Shown here: piece by piece, positions 45,100 through 56,126 of the stretch
Layout: each line of letters begins with the position of its first letter
Position numbering within the stretch: the stretch's first letter is position 1
Assembly (NCBI RefSeq): GCF_922984935.1
Contig: NW_025721202.1
Location: 243,333-307,332, forward strand
Source: Meles meles
Lineage: Eukaryota > Chordata > Mammalia > Carnivora > Mustelidae
Length of the DNA: 64,000 nucleotides
Reading direction: 5' to 3'
Translations under genes and position numbers: made by a program
The notes under the pieces: generated by a model
Databases searched by the model: none
What the model was told of the DNA's origin: nothing
The model's input: the letters and a program-made list of their open reading frames with translations, nothing else

Positions 45100-48000
45100 C
45101 CTTCGGGGCTGGCCCGGCCCCAGCTGCCGGCGCCAGGGAGGGGACCCCCGGAGGCTGAGGAGCGGGAGGCGTCGGCCTCCCCGGGGCACGCGTCCCGGAG
45201 CTCCTCCTGGCGGTGCCGGAACGCGACGACCCGCGATCCCGGACAGGACCCCGGGGGGGGGCCGCCCTGCGGCCCTGTGGTGCCCGAAGTGTGTTCGCCG
45301 GGCGTTTTCCGGCCAATTCGCACGAGCGTTCTGCCCAAATCGGGATCGATTTGGGCAGAACGCTCGTGAGAATTGGCCGGCGTTGGGCAGCCCTGGTCAG
45401 CGCCCAGTTCCGCGTGCAGCAGGGCCCTTCTCGCTCGGGGCATGGCGCGGCCACCCGGACAACGAGCCGCGACGATGGGGCGTGGCCGGCAGCCGCGGCG
45501 CCGGGGAGTATTGCCCGAGCAGAGTGGATGGAGGCGCCGTGGCCTGGCGTCCGCCTCCGCCGTGGTGGGCGGCCGGGGCGCCCCTGGAGGGGGCTGGCCT
45601 CTGTGGGGAAACGGACTGGTCTCTCACTCCGCGGGTAGGACGAAGCCGCGAAAGGTGCCGTTGTCGCCGGGAAGGTCGGGGGACTCGTGGCACGGGACTC
45701 AGGGTTCCCCATGGGGAGGCCCCCAGGCTCAGGCCCCTGGCAACGGAAGGCTGAGCAAGCAGGCCCGGGCCCGGGCCCGGCTTTCGGGGCTGGCCCGACC
45801 CCAGCTGCCGGCGCCAGGGAGGGGACCCCCGGAGGCTGAGGAGCGGGAGGCGTCGGCCTCCCCGGGGCACGCGTCCCGGAGCTCCTCCTGGCGGTGCCGG
45901 AACGCGACGACCCGCGATCCCGGACAGGGCCCCGGGGGGGGCCGCCCTGCGGCCCTGTGGTGCCCGAAGTGTGTTCGCCGGGCGTTTTCCGGCCAATTCG
46001 CACGAGCGTTCTGCCCAAATCGGGATCGATTTGGGCAGAACGCTCGTGAGAATTGGCCGGCGTTGGGCAGCCCTGGTCAGCGCCCAGTTCCGCGTGCAGC
46101 AGGGCCCTTCTCGCTCGGGGCATGGCGCGGCCACCCGGAAAACGAGCCGCGACGATGGGGCGTGGCCGGCAGCCGCGGCGCCGGGGAGTATTCCCCGAGC
46201 AGATTGGATGGAGGCGCCGTGGCCTGGCGTCCGCCTCCGCCGTGGTGGGCGGCCGGGGCGCCCCTGGAGGGGGCTGGCCTCTGTGGGGAAACGGACTGGT
46301 CTCTCACTCCGCGGCTAGGACGAAGCCGCGAAAGGTGCCGTTGTCGCCGGGACGGTCGGGGGACTCGTGGCGCGGGACTCAGGGTTCCCCATGGGGAGGC
46401 CCCCAGGCTCAGGCCCCTGGCAACGGAAGGCTGAGCAAGCAGGCCCGGGCCCGGGCCCGGCTTTCGGGGCTGGCCCGGCCCCAGCTGCCGGCGCCAGGGA
46501 GGGGACCCCCGGAGGCTGAGGAGCGGGAGGCGTCGGCCTCCCCGGGGCACGCCTCCCGGAGCTCCTCCTGGCGGTGCCGGAACGCGAAGACCCGCGATCC
46601 CGGACAGGGCCCCGGGGGGGGCCGCCCTGCGGCCCTGTGGTGCCCGAAGTGTGTTCGCCGGGCGTTTTCCGGCCAATTCTCACGAGCGTTCTGCCCAAAT
46701 CGGGATCAGAACGCTCGTGAGAATTGGCCAGCGTTGGGCAGCCCTGGTCAGCGCCCAGTTCCGCGTGCAGCAGGGCCCTTTCTCGCTCGGGGCATGGCGC
46801 GGCCACCCAGAAAACGAGCCGCGACGATGGGGCGCGGTCGGCAGCCGCGGCGCCGGGCAGTTTTCCCCAATCAGAGTGGATGGAGGCGCCGTGGCCGGGC
46901 GTCCGCCTCCGCCGTGGCGGGCGGCCGCGGCGCCCCTGGAGGGGGCTGGCCTCTGTGGGGAAACGGACTGGTCTCTCACTCCGCGGCTAGGACGAAGCCG
47001 CGAAAGGTGCCGTTGTCGCCGGGATGGTCGGGGGACTCGTGCCGCGGGACTCAGGGTTCCCCATGGGGTGGCCCCCAGGCTCAGGACCCTGGCAACGGAA
47101 GGCTGAGCAAGCAGGCCCGTGCCCGGGCCCGGCTTTCCGGGCTGGTCCGGCCCCAGCTGCCGGCGCCAGGGAGGGGACCCCCGGAGGCTGAGGAGCGGGA
47201 GGCGTCGGCCTCCCCGGGGCACGCCACCCGGAGCTCCTCCTGTCGGTGCCGGAACGCGACGACCCACGATCCCGGACAGGGCCCCGGGGGGGGGCCGCCC
47301 TGCGGCCCTGTGGTGCCCGAAGTGTGTTCGCCGGGCGTTTTCCGGCCAATTCTCACGAGCGTTCTGCCCAAATCGGGATCGATTTGGGCAGAACGCTCGT
47401 GAGAATTGGCCGGCGTTGGGCAGCCCTGGTCAGCGCCCAGTTCCGCGTGCAGCAGGGCCCTTTCTCGCTCGGGGCATGGCGCGGCCACCCAGAAAACGAG
47501 CCGCGACGATGGGGCGCGGCCGGCAGCCGCGAGGCCGGGCAGTTTTCCCCGAGCAGAGTGGATGGAGGCGCCGTGGCCGGGCGTCCGCCTCCGCCGTGGC
47601 GGGCGGCCGGGGCGCCCCTGGAGGGGGCTGGCCTCTGTGGGGAAACGGACTGGTCTCTCACCGCGGCAAGGACGAAGCCGCGAAAGGTGCCGTTGTCGCC
47701 GGGACGGTCGGGGGACTCGTGGCGCGGGATTCAGGGTTCCCCATGGGGATGCCCCCAGGCTCAGGCCCCTGGCAACGGAAGGCTGAGCAAGCAGGCCCGG
47801 GCCCGGGCCCGGCTTTCGGGGCTGGCCCGGCCCCAGCTGCCGGCGCCAGGGAGGGGACCCCCGGAGGCTGAGGAGCGGGAGGCGTCGGCCTCCCCGGGGC
47901 ACGCGTCCCGGAGCTCCTCCTGGCGGTGCCGGAACGCGACGACCCGCGATCCCGGACAGGGCCCCGGGGGGGGCCGCCCTGCGGCCCTGTGGTGCCCGAA

Positions 48001-48160
48001 GTGTGTTCGCCGGGCGTTTTCCGGCCAATTCGCACGAGTGTTCTGCCCAAATCGGGATCGATTTGGGCAGAACGCTCGTGAGAATTGGCCGGCGTTGGGC
48101 AGCCCTGGTCAGCGCCCAGTTCCGCGTGCAGCAGGGCCCTTCTCGCTCGGGGCATGGCGC
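45100..48160. repeat. Type-B satellite zone, array 2
   Basis: Units here carry AGCTGCCGGCGCC, GGAAACGGACTGGTCTC, CACTCCGCGG, GCAGCCGCGGCGCC and CTGTGGTGCCCG. Several also have ATTCGCACGAG in the left palindrome arm. This zone sits in the same relative place (array right side) as the type-B zone of array 1. A single type-A unit follows at ~48,180-48,470 before the diverged terminal unit. Confidence 0.8.
46690..46735. repeat. Palindrome with 9 bp arm deletion
   Basis: The right arm lacks GATTTGGGC directly after the central GGGATC, so the unit reads CGGGATCAGAACGCTCG. The left arm is intact. The outer part of the hairpin remains possible, but the apex is lost. Confidence 0.9.
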
Positions 48161-48759
48161 GGCCACCCGGAAAACGAGCCGCGACGATGGGGCGCGGCCG
48201 GCGGCCCCGGCGCCGGGGAGGTTTCCCCGAGGAGAGTGGATGGAGGCGCCGTGGCCGGGCGTCCGCCTCCGCCGTGGCGGGCGGCCGGGGCGCCCATAGA
48301 GGGGGCTGGCCTCTGTGGGGGAACGGAGTGATCTCTCACTCCACGGCTGGGACGAAGCCGCGAAAGGTGCCGTTGTCGCTGGGACGGTCGGGGGGACTCG
48401 TGGCGCGGGACTCAGGGTTCCCCATGCGGAGGCCCCCCGGCTCAGGCCCCTGGCAACGGAAGGCTGAGGAAGCAGCCCTGGGCCCGGGCCCGGCTTTCGG
48501 GTCCGGCCCGTCCCGAGCTGCCCCCGCCAAGGAGGGGACCCCCGGAGGCTGAGGAGCGGGAGGCGTCGGCCTCCCCGGGGCCCACATCCCGGAGCTCCTC
48601 CTGGCGGTACCGGATCGCGACGACACGCGATCCCGGGCAGGGCCCAGGGGGGTGGCCCTGCGGCCCTGTCGTGCCCAAAGTGTGTTTGCCGCCTGTTTTC
48701 CGGCCAATTCTCACGAGCGTTTTGCCCAAATCGGGATCGATTTGGTCAGAACGCTCGTG

Positions 48760-49246
48760 AGAATTCGCCGGCTTTCGGCAGCCCTGGTGACCGCCCAGTT
48801 CCGTGAGGCCCAGGGCCCTTTCTCTCTTGGGGCATTTCGCGGCCACCCTGACAACGAGCCGTGACGATGGGGCGCAGTCGGCGGTCCCGGCGCCGGGGAG
48901 TTTTCCCTGAGCAGAGTTGATGGAGGGGCTGTGGCCGGGCGTCCGCCTTCGCCCTGGTAGGCCCCCGGGGCGCACTTGGAGCGGTCTGGCCTCTGTGGGG
49001 GAACGAACTGATCTCTCACTCGGCTGGGACGCAGCCGCGAAAGGCACCATTGTCTCTGGGACTGTGGCGGACTTGTGGCCCGGGACTCAGGATTCCCGGG
49101 GTGAGGCCCTAGGTACAGGCCCCTGGCAATGGAAGGCTGAACAAGCAGGCCTGGGTCCGGGCCCGGATTTCGTGGCAGGCCCGGCCCCAGCTGCCACCGC
49201 CAAGGTGAGACCCCCAGAATCTGTGGAGAGGGAGGCGTCTGCCTCG
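48760..49246. repeat. Diverged terminal satellite unit, array 2
   Basis: Counterpart of the terminal unit at 18,600-19,087, with the same diverged signature (TCCGCCTTCGCC, CAGGATTCCCGGGG, AGAATCTGTGGAGAGGG) and the same joint to L1 at CGCCATCAGGGAG. It is more like that unit than like any interior monomer. Confidence 0.85.
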
Positions 49247-50018
49247 CCATCAGGGAGATTCTAATTAAAACTACATTGAGATACCACCTGACACCAGTTA
49301 GAATGTCCAAAATTAGGAAGACAGGAAATAACGTTTGTTGGAGAGGATGTCGAGAAAGTGGAACCCTTTTACACTGTTGGTGAGACTGCAATTTAGTGCA
49401 GCCACTTTGGAGAACAGTGTGCAGATGATTCAAGAAATTAAAAATAGAGCTTCCCTATGACCCTGCAATTACACTGATGGGTATTTACCCCAAAGATACA
49501 GATGGAGTGAAAAGAAGAGCCATCTGTACCCCAATGTTTATTGCAGCAATGGCCACGGTCGCTAAACTGTGGAAAGAACCAAGATGCCCTTCAACGGATG
49601 AATGGATAAGGAAGATGTGATACATATACACAATGGAGTATTATGGCTCCATCAGAAAGGATGAATACCCAACTTTTGTAGCGACATGGAAGGGACTCGA
49701 AGAGATTATGCTGAGTGAAATAAGTCAAGCAGAGAGAGTCAAATATCATATGGTCTCCCTTATTTGTGGAGCATAACAAAGAACACGGAGGACATGGGGA
49801 GATGGAGAGGAGAGGGAGTTGAGGGAACCTGGAAGGGGAGATGAACCATGAGAGACTATGGACTCTGAAAAACAACCTGAGTGTTTTGGAAGGGCGGGGG
49901 TTGGGAGGTTGGGGAACCAGGTGGTGGGTAATAGGGAGGGCACGTACTGCATGGAGCACTGGGTGTGGTGCAAAAACAGTGAACACTGTTATGCTGAAAA
50001 TAAACAAATAAAAAAAAG
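49247..50018 (+). mobile_element. L1 3' end, 5'-truncated (copy B)
   Basis: Counterpart of 19,088-19,858, with the same satellite/L1 joint. Some differences: TGTTGGAGAGGATGTCG is kept here where copy A has TGTTGGATGGATGTTG, and a TGA in place of TGG at ~49,618 shortens the remaining frame. Confidence 0.92.
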
Positions 50019-51455
50019 AAAATTGTACTCTTAGTCCCCGTCATCTATATCACTCATCCCTCCATCCACTTCCACTCTGGTAACCACAGAGTCGGTTTTT
50101 GTTTTGTATCTTCTTTCTCCTTTATTTATGTATGTTTGTTTCCTAAATTCCATGGAAGAGTGACATCCAAAGGCCTTTGTCTTTCTCTGACTGACTGATT
50201 TCACTTAGGATAGTATTCTCTAGCTCCATCCATGTGTCTGCAAATGGCAAGATTTTTTATGGCTGAGTAATTTCGCACTGTGTGTGTGTGTGTATACATT
50301 TATCATCTCATTTATCAAGTTATCAAGAAATACTTGGATTGTTTCCATATTGTAATATTGTAATTAATGTTGCAAGAATCATAGGGGCACATGTATCCTT
50401 TTGAGTTACTGTTCTCATATTCGTCGGGTAATCACCCGGTAGTGTGATTGCTGGATTATAAGGTAGTTCTAATATTTAACGTTTTGAAGAACAGTGATAC
50501 TGTTTTCCACAGGGACTGCAGCAGCTAGCATTCCCACCACAGTGCAAGAGGGTTCCCTTTTACCCACATCCTCCCAACATTTGTTTTCTTGTGCTGGTGC
50601 TGTTAGCCATTCTGATAGTATGAGGTAATATCTCATGGACCTTTTCATTTGGATTTTCCTGTTGATGGCTGATGTGAACATCTTCTCACGTGACTGTTGG
50701 CCATCTGTATGTCTTCTTTGGAGCAATGTCTGTTCATGTCTTCTGTCTATTTTTTAATTGGATTTTTTGTTTTTTGGTTGTTGCGTTGTATCAGTTCTAC
50801 ATATTTTGGACACTACCCCTTTATTGCACATGATATTTGCAAACATCTTCTCCTATTAAGTATGTTGTATTCTATTTATTACATTTTCATTGCTGTTCTG
50901 CTGTGCGGTAAGTTTTTATATTGATGGAGCTCTAGTAGTTTATTTTTGCTTTTGTTTCCTTTGCCTTAGGAGGCATGTCTATTAAATGTATGGTTCATGT
51001 CAGAGAAGTTACTGTCTGTGCCCTCTTGTAGGATTTTTATGATTTAAGGTCTCACATTGAGGTCTTGAAACTGTTTTGAGTTTATTTGTCCATATGGTGT
51101 AAGAAAGCAGTCTAATTTCATTGTTTTGTGCATAGCTGTTCAGTTTTCCCAACACCATTTGTTGTAGAAACTGTCCTTTTCCCTTTTAATAGTTTTGCCT
51201 CTTTTGCAGAAGATTAATTGGGCACGTGATTGTGGGCTGATGTCTGAGCTTCTATTCCGTTTCCTTGGTCACTGTGTGTATTTTTTTTTTTTTTGCCAGT
51301 CCCATACTGTGAGGATGAACGCAGCTTTGTAGTATAATTTGAAATATGGAATTGTGACGCCTCCAGCTTTGTTTTTCTTCATAACATTGTGCTGGTTGTT
51401 CAGTATCTTTTGTGATTCCATACAAATTGTTAGGGTAGTTTATTTGAGTTCTTTC
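50019..51455 (-). mobile_element. Old antisense L1 3' region (copy B)
   Basis: Counterpart of 19,859-21,320; a minus frame at 50,469-50,726 keeps the decayed ORF2 C-terminus. Differences from copy A are mainly microsatellite and homopolymer lengths (shorter TG tract and poly-T near 51,280) plus scattered substitutions. Confidence 0.78.
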
Positions 51456-52345
51456 ATTTTTTATTTGAATTCAATGAGCCAACTTATCATACATCATTAT
51501 TTTCAGATGTAGTGTTAAATAATATATCAGATGTGTATTGCATCACGTGCCCTCCTTAATGCCCATCACCCCAGTTACCCCCCCACCCCCCATCCAGCAA
51601 CCCTCAGTTGGTTGCTATAGTTAAGAGTCTGTCATGGTTTTTTCCCCATCTCTGATGACTTCCCATTCTGTTTCCCCTTCCTTTGCCTACGGTTCTCTGC
51701 CCTGTTTCTGATATTTCACATATGAGTGAAACCCTATGATAATTGTGTTTCTTTCATGGACATATTTTACTCAGCATAATATCTTCCAGACCCATCCAGG
51801 TTGATGTGATGGTAAGTATTCATCCTTTCTGATGGCTGAGGAATATTCCATTGAATATATGAACCACATCTTCTTTATCCATTCCTCTGTCCATAGATAT
51901 CTGGGTTCTTTCCATAGTTTATCTAGAGTGGATATTGTTGCGATGAACACTGGGGTGCAGGTGCCAGTTCTTTCCCCTACATCTCTATTTTTGTGGTAAA
52001 AGCCCTGTAGTGAAATTGCTGTGTTTTAGGGTAACTTTACTTTTAACTTCTTGAGGAAACCCCGTACTGTTTTCCAGAGTGGATATAACAGTCTGCATTC
52101 CAACCAGGAGTGTAGGAGGGTTCTCCATTCTCTGCATCCTCACCAATATTTGTGGTTTCATGTCCTGTTAACTTTAGACATTCTGCCTGGTGTGATAGGA
52201 CACCTCAATGTGGTTTAGATTTGCATTTCCCAGAAGCCATGTGATATAGAACATTTATGTATATATCTGTTGGTCACATGCGTGTCATCATTGGAGAAAT
52301 ATCTGTTCATATTTTCGCCCATGTCTAGACCTTCCGTTGGATTAA
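51455..52345 (-). mobile_element. Antisense L1 3' end (copy B)
   Basis: Counterpart of 21,320-22,210, colinear and nearly identical, with no coding frame left. Confidence 0.8.
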
Positions 52346-55142
52346 GGCCCAGAAGCCTAGAAGATACAATCAGCCAGAACTTTGGAGATTTTCACAAGGT
52401 CTGAGATACAATGGAGATTTAGGGTGTGTATCAAGCTCAGGGATTGTCTTCAGAGCGTGGATGGAAGTGTAGGTTCACTGACATTGTCTCAGGTTTGCAT
52501 TCAGATGTCTCATGCTCTGAATCCAGTCTGGAGTAAAAAAAGGAGTTTCCTTTTGTGTGGCGGGCTGATCCTCTGGTTTTGCTAAAGTGTTCCCAATACC
52601 CGGGGCTTGGGATCCAGGCCTCTACAGATGGACCTCTCAGAACTCCAAATAGGGTTAGGGTTAGGACCTAGGAAAATGGAAGGTCTGAATTGCCAACCGT
52701 GTGGTGAGCGTCCTGGAGGGCTGAGTTGAGGACATGGGTCAGGGTGAGTGTCCGGCTCAGGGTTTCAATCCATGAGCCCTTGAATGTGGGAGTTCACTGG
52801 GATGGAAACAGATGGGCCTTCATATTTATACTGACCTATATACTTACTGGAGTCCATTATGGAAAGATTTCCATCTGGGTGTGAGGCTGAGTCCTGTGGT
52901 ATTGCTCAGGCATCCCCAAATCCTAGGGCTTTGGAGCCCACCCTTATGGGACGGAGACATGAGAACCCAAGCTAGGGATAGAGTTAGGGCCAAAGGACAT
53001 TGCAGGCCCAAACAGCTGACAGTGTGTGTGGTTCCTAGAGGCTGGAATTAAGGATGAGTGTTCTGGTTCTGGTCAGGCACAGGGTTTGTGACCTAGAGGC
53101 CACTGAAATTGGGGGTTTGCTGGTATAGGCTCAGATGGGCAGGCATTTTATCCTGCTTTGAATACTTTCTAGAGGTCTACATGGCACGCTTTCATCCTGT
53201 GTGTTAGGATGAGTCCTGTGGTATGGCTAAGGTGACCCCAGTCTGTGGGGTAGGGAGCCAGACCCCTAAGAATTGAATGCTCAGAACACAAACTAAGCTT
53301 CAGTTAGGTGTTAGGAGCATGGCAGGCCCAATCTGATGGTGGTGTGGGAAGCTATCCAGAGGGCTGAGTACAGAGGGATGGATAGAGTAAATGTCAGGTT
53401 CAGGTTTGTGTCCAGCTGCTGACTCTGGGTGAACTCAGTGGTGCGTGGCAGATTTCTCCTGCTCAGAATCCTTTGCAGAGTCCCAAATGGTATGGTTTCC
53501 TTCTGGGTGGCAGGCAGAGATCTCAAATATTGCTCAGGGGTCCCCATCCGTGGGACTTGGGTGCCAGTCCTCTGGGGACAGAGCATGAAACCCCAACGTA
53601 GGGTTAGGGCTAGGTCCCAGCAACATGACAGGCCTGATTTGCTGGTGCTGTGCAGAGCTCTCACGGGGACTGAGTAGAGAACATGGGCCAGTCTGAGTCA
53701 GGCTCCGGGTTGGTGGCCCTGGGGGGAAAGGCAGATTTCTCCTGCTCTCAGTCCTTGGCAGAGTTCCAATTCTACTGTTTCCTTCTGGGTTGAAGACAGA
53801 GTCCTCTGGCATTTCACAGGGGTCCCACATATGTGGGGCTTTGGTACCTGTATTCTTGGGACACAAGACAGAAAATGTACCTAAGTTTTGGTTAGGGCTG
53901 AGGGTCATGTCAGTCTCAATAGGCCACCCTGAGAGGAGTGACCTGGGGAGCAGAGTTGAGGACGTGGGTCAGTGTGAGTGTTAAGATCCAGGTGTGAACG
54001 GGGGGTGCTGAAAGTGGGATAGCCTCAGGGGGCCAAGAAATATTCTGTTATAGTTCAGGTGTAACCCATCAGCGGAGCTTTGGTGTCAATCATCAGAGGA
54101 CAGAAGACTGAAAACACAACCTAGGGCTTGGAAAAGAGCACAGGGGCATGGCTGGCCTGATCTGCTGGTGCTGAGGCTAGATGTCTGGGGTACTGAGTTG
54201 AGGGCCATGGTCAGGTGGTGCATTACGATCTGGGTTTGTGCCTGGGGGGTGGCCGAAGGTGGAGGTGGCTTCAGGGAGCATGAAGATTTCTCCCATTCTG
54301 ATGGTTCTGTGCAGCTCCAAACAGAACGGTTTCCTCCCGGGTGGCAGACAGAGCACTGGGTTGTGGCTCAGGGGTCCAAATATGGAGGAATTGGGGGACC
54401 AGCCTCTGGGGATGAAGACTGAAAAAGCAACCTAGGCTTAAGGTTAGGGTCAGGGGCATGGCAGGCCCAATTTGCTGGCACTGAGAAGGGATCCCAGGGG
54501 GATGAATTGAGGGCAGAGGTCCGGTGGCATGAGAGGGTCCAGGTTTGTGGTCAGGGGACCGCTGAAGGAGGGGGTTGTGCTCAGGGAGGCATGCAGTTTC
54601 TCCCACTCTGAGTGTTCTACTCAGTTTCAAATGGCACGGTTTCCTCCTGGGTGGTAGGCAGGCTGAGTGCCAGCCTCCACATTTGTGGCCCAATAGTGCG
54701 CAGAGGGTGGGGGATAGCCTCGGGTGAACCGTGCAGGTTTCTCCCGCTCTGAGGATTCGACACAGCTCCAAACAGCATGGTTTCCTCCTGCATGGTGGAC
54801 AGAGTCCTGAGGTGTCACTCAGGATTCTTTAATCTTGGGGTCTTGGGGTCAGGACTCTTGGGGATGATACCTGAAAACCAAAATTAGGGATAGGGTTAAG
54901 GCCTAGGGCCATGGTAGACCTGATATGCCAGTGCAGAGGCAGGTGCCCTGGTGCGCTGAGTTGAGCTCGGGTGTCAGACGGGGTCTTAGCCTCTAGGTGT
55001 GTGTCCAGACGTTCGCATAACCTGGGGGTGACTTCAGGGGTGCATGGAAGTTTCTCCAGCTCTGAGGGTTCAGCGCAGCTCCAAACAGCACAGCGGTGCC
55101 CTGCGTGGCAGGCAGATTCCCAGCATGAGTATCAGGCATCCT
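52345..55142. repeat. ~310 bp TTAGGG-bearing repeat, block 1 (copy B)
   Basis: Colinear with 22,211-25,007, monomer for monomer, with point differences and single-base indels. TAGGGTTAGGGTTAGG at ~52,652 is retained. Confidence 0.9.
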
Positions 55143-55827
55143 CAATCCTTATGACGCAGTATGTGGTCTATTCTGGAGGAGGTTCCATGTGCACTTGAGA
55201 AGAATGGGCATTCTGTTGTTTTAGGGTGGAATGTTCTGTATATGTCTATGAGGTCCATCTGGTCCAATGTTTCATTCAATGCTCTTATTTCTTTTTTAAT
55301 TTTCTGCTTCGATGATCTGTCTATTTTTGAGAGAGGCGTATGAAGATCTCCTACTATTATTGTATTCATATCAATATGACTCTTTATCTTGATTAATAGT
55401 TTTCCAATTTTAGTATATGTGCTGCCAAAGCGAGCACGATTAATAGTTTTCTTATGGAATTGGGTGCTCCCATATTGGGGGCATAGATATTCACAATGGT
55501 TAGATCATCTTGGCGGATAGTCCCTTTAAGAATTATGGAGTGTCCTTCTGTATCTCTGACTACAGTCTTTAGTTTAAAATCTAATTTATCTGATATGAGA
55601 ATCGCTACCCCGGCCTTCTTTTGAGGCCCATTGTCATGAAAGATGCTTCTCCATCCGTTCACTTTCAGTCTGGGTGTATCCTTAGGTTCAAAATGGGTCT
55701 CTTGTAGACAACATATGGATGGGTCCTGTCGTTTTATCCAATCTGCAACCCTGTGTCGTTTTATGGGCGCATTTAGGCCATTCACATTGAGAGTGATTAT
55801 TGAGAGATAGGTTTTGATTCATGTCAT
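55143..55827 (-). pseudogene. L1 ORF2 endonuclease fragment, U6-disrupted
   Basis: Same fragment as 25,008-25,646. CLQETHF, KKAGVAILISDK and NIYAPNMGAPN are readable down to about 55,450. The U6-derived insertion then shifts the frame. After it, MNTIIVGDLHTPLS and the IDHIL end resume in another frame (55,369-55,142). The TGA at codon 3 is shared with copy A. Confidence 0.88.
55404..55437 (-). pseudogene. U6 snRNA 5' fragment (retro-inserted)
   Basis: Read on the minus strand this 34 nt piece starts at U6 nucleotide 1: GTGCTCGCTTTGGCAGCACA, then TATACTAAAATTGG. It matches the U6 5' stem-loop region with one change (CTTCGG to CTTTGG, at a CpG). It is flanked by a 13 bp direct repeat, GATTAATAGTTTT, at 55,391-55,403 and 55,438-55,450. 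The matching site in copy A (~25,256) has a single GATTAATAGTTTT and no insert. The target repeat reads AAAAC on the minus strand, compatible with L1 endonuclease cutting. There is no poly-A tail. Pol III promoter and the rest of U6 are missing, so it is not a functional gene. Confidence 0.92.
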
Positions 55828-56126
55828 GTTGCCTTTGAAGTCTTTCTGTCTGTAGATTGTTTCTATATTTCTGTTCAATGATATTCTTAGGATTTTTTCT
55901 CTTTTATAGGACCCCCCTTAATATTTCCTGCAGTGTCGGCTTGGTGGTTGCATAGTCTTTTAAGCCTTGCCGGTCTTGGAAACTCTTTATCTCTCCATCC
56001 ATTTTAAATGTCAGTCTTGCTGGATAGAGTATTCTTGGTTGCATGTTCTTCTCATTTAGTACTCTGAATATATTTTGCCAGCCCTTCCTGGCTTGCCTGG
56101 TCTCTGTGAAAAGGTCTGACGTTATT

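Larger units (their letters stand above)
39219..49246. repeat. GC-rich ~680 bp satellite, array 2
   Basis: Same satellite and same orientation as the array at the start of the window. The palindrome-centre GGGATC recurs at 39223 (right half only), 39899, 40578, 41257, 41938, 42619, 43300, 43980, 44659, 45342, 46022, 46702 (broken palindrome), 47375, 48054 and 48733. Both ends are visible. The left end starts at the palindrome centre, directly joined to a truncated antisense L1. The right end runs through a diverged unit into a truncated sense L1. The first and last units differ most from the consensus. Four monomers in a row (41,257 to 43,300) are exactly 681 bp, a multiple of three, which gives very long but probably meaningless open frames on both strands. 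Confidence 0.97.
55143..56126 (-). mobile_element. Inverted 5' part of an L1 (copy B)
   Basis: Counterpart of 25,008-25,949, with the ORF1 C-terminal piece at 55,904-56,126 and the endonuclease start at 55,827-55,143. The endonuclease frame is interrupted by a 47 bp addition (34 bp U6 fragment plus 13 bp duplicated target) absent from copy A. Confidence 0.88.

Noticed and set aside
55404..55437. Functional U6 snRNA gene
   Set aside because: Only the first 34 nt are present, and it lies between target duplications with no PSE/TATA upstream.
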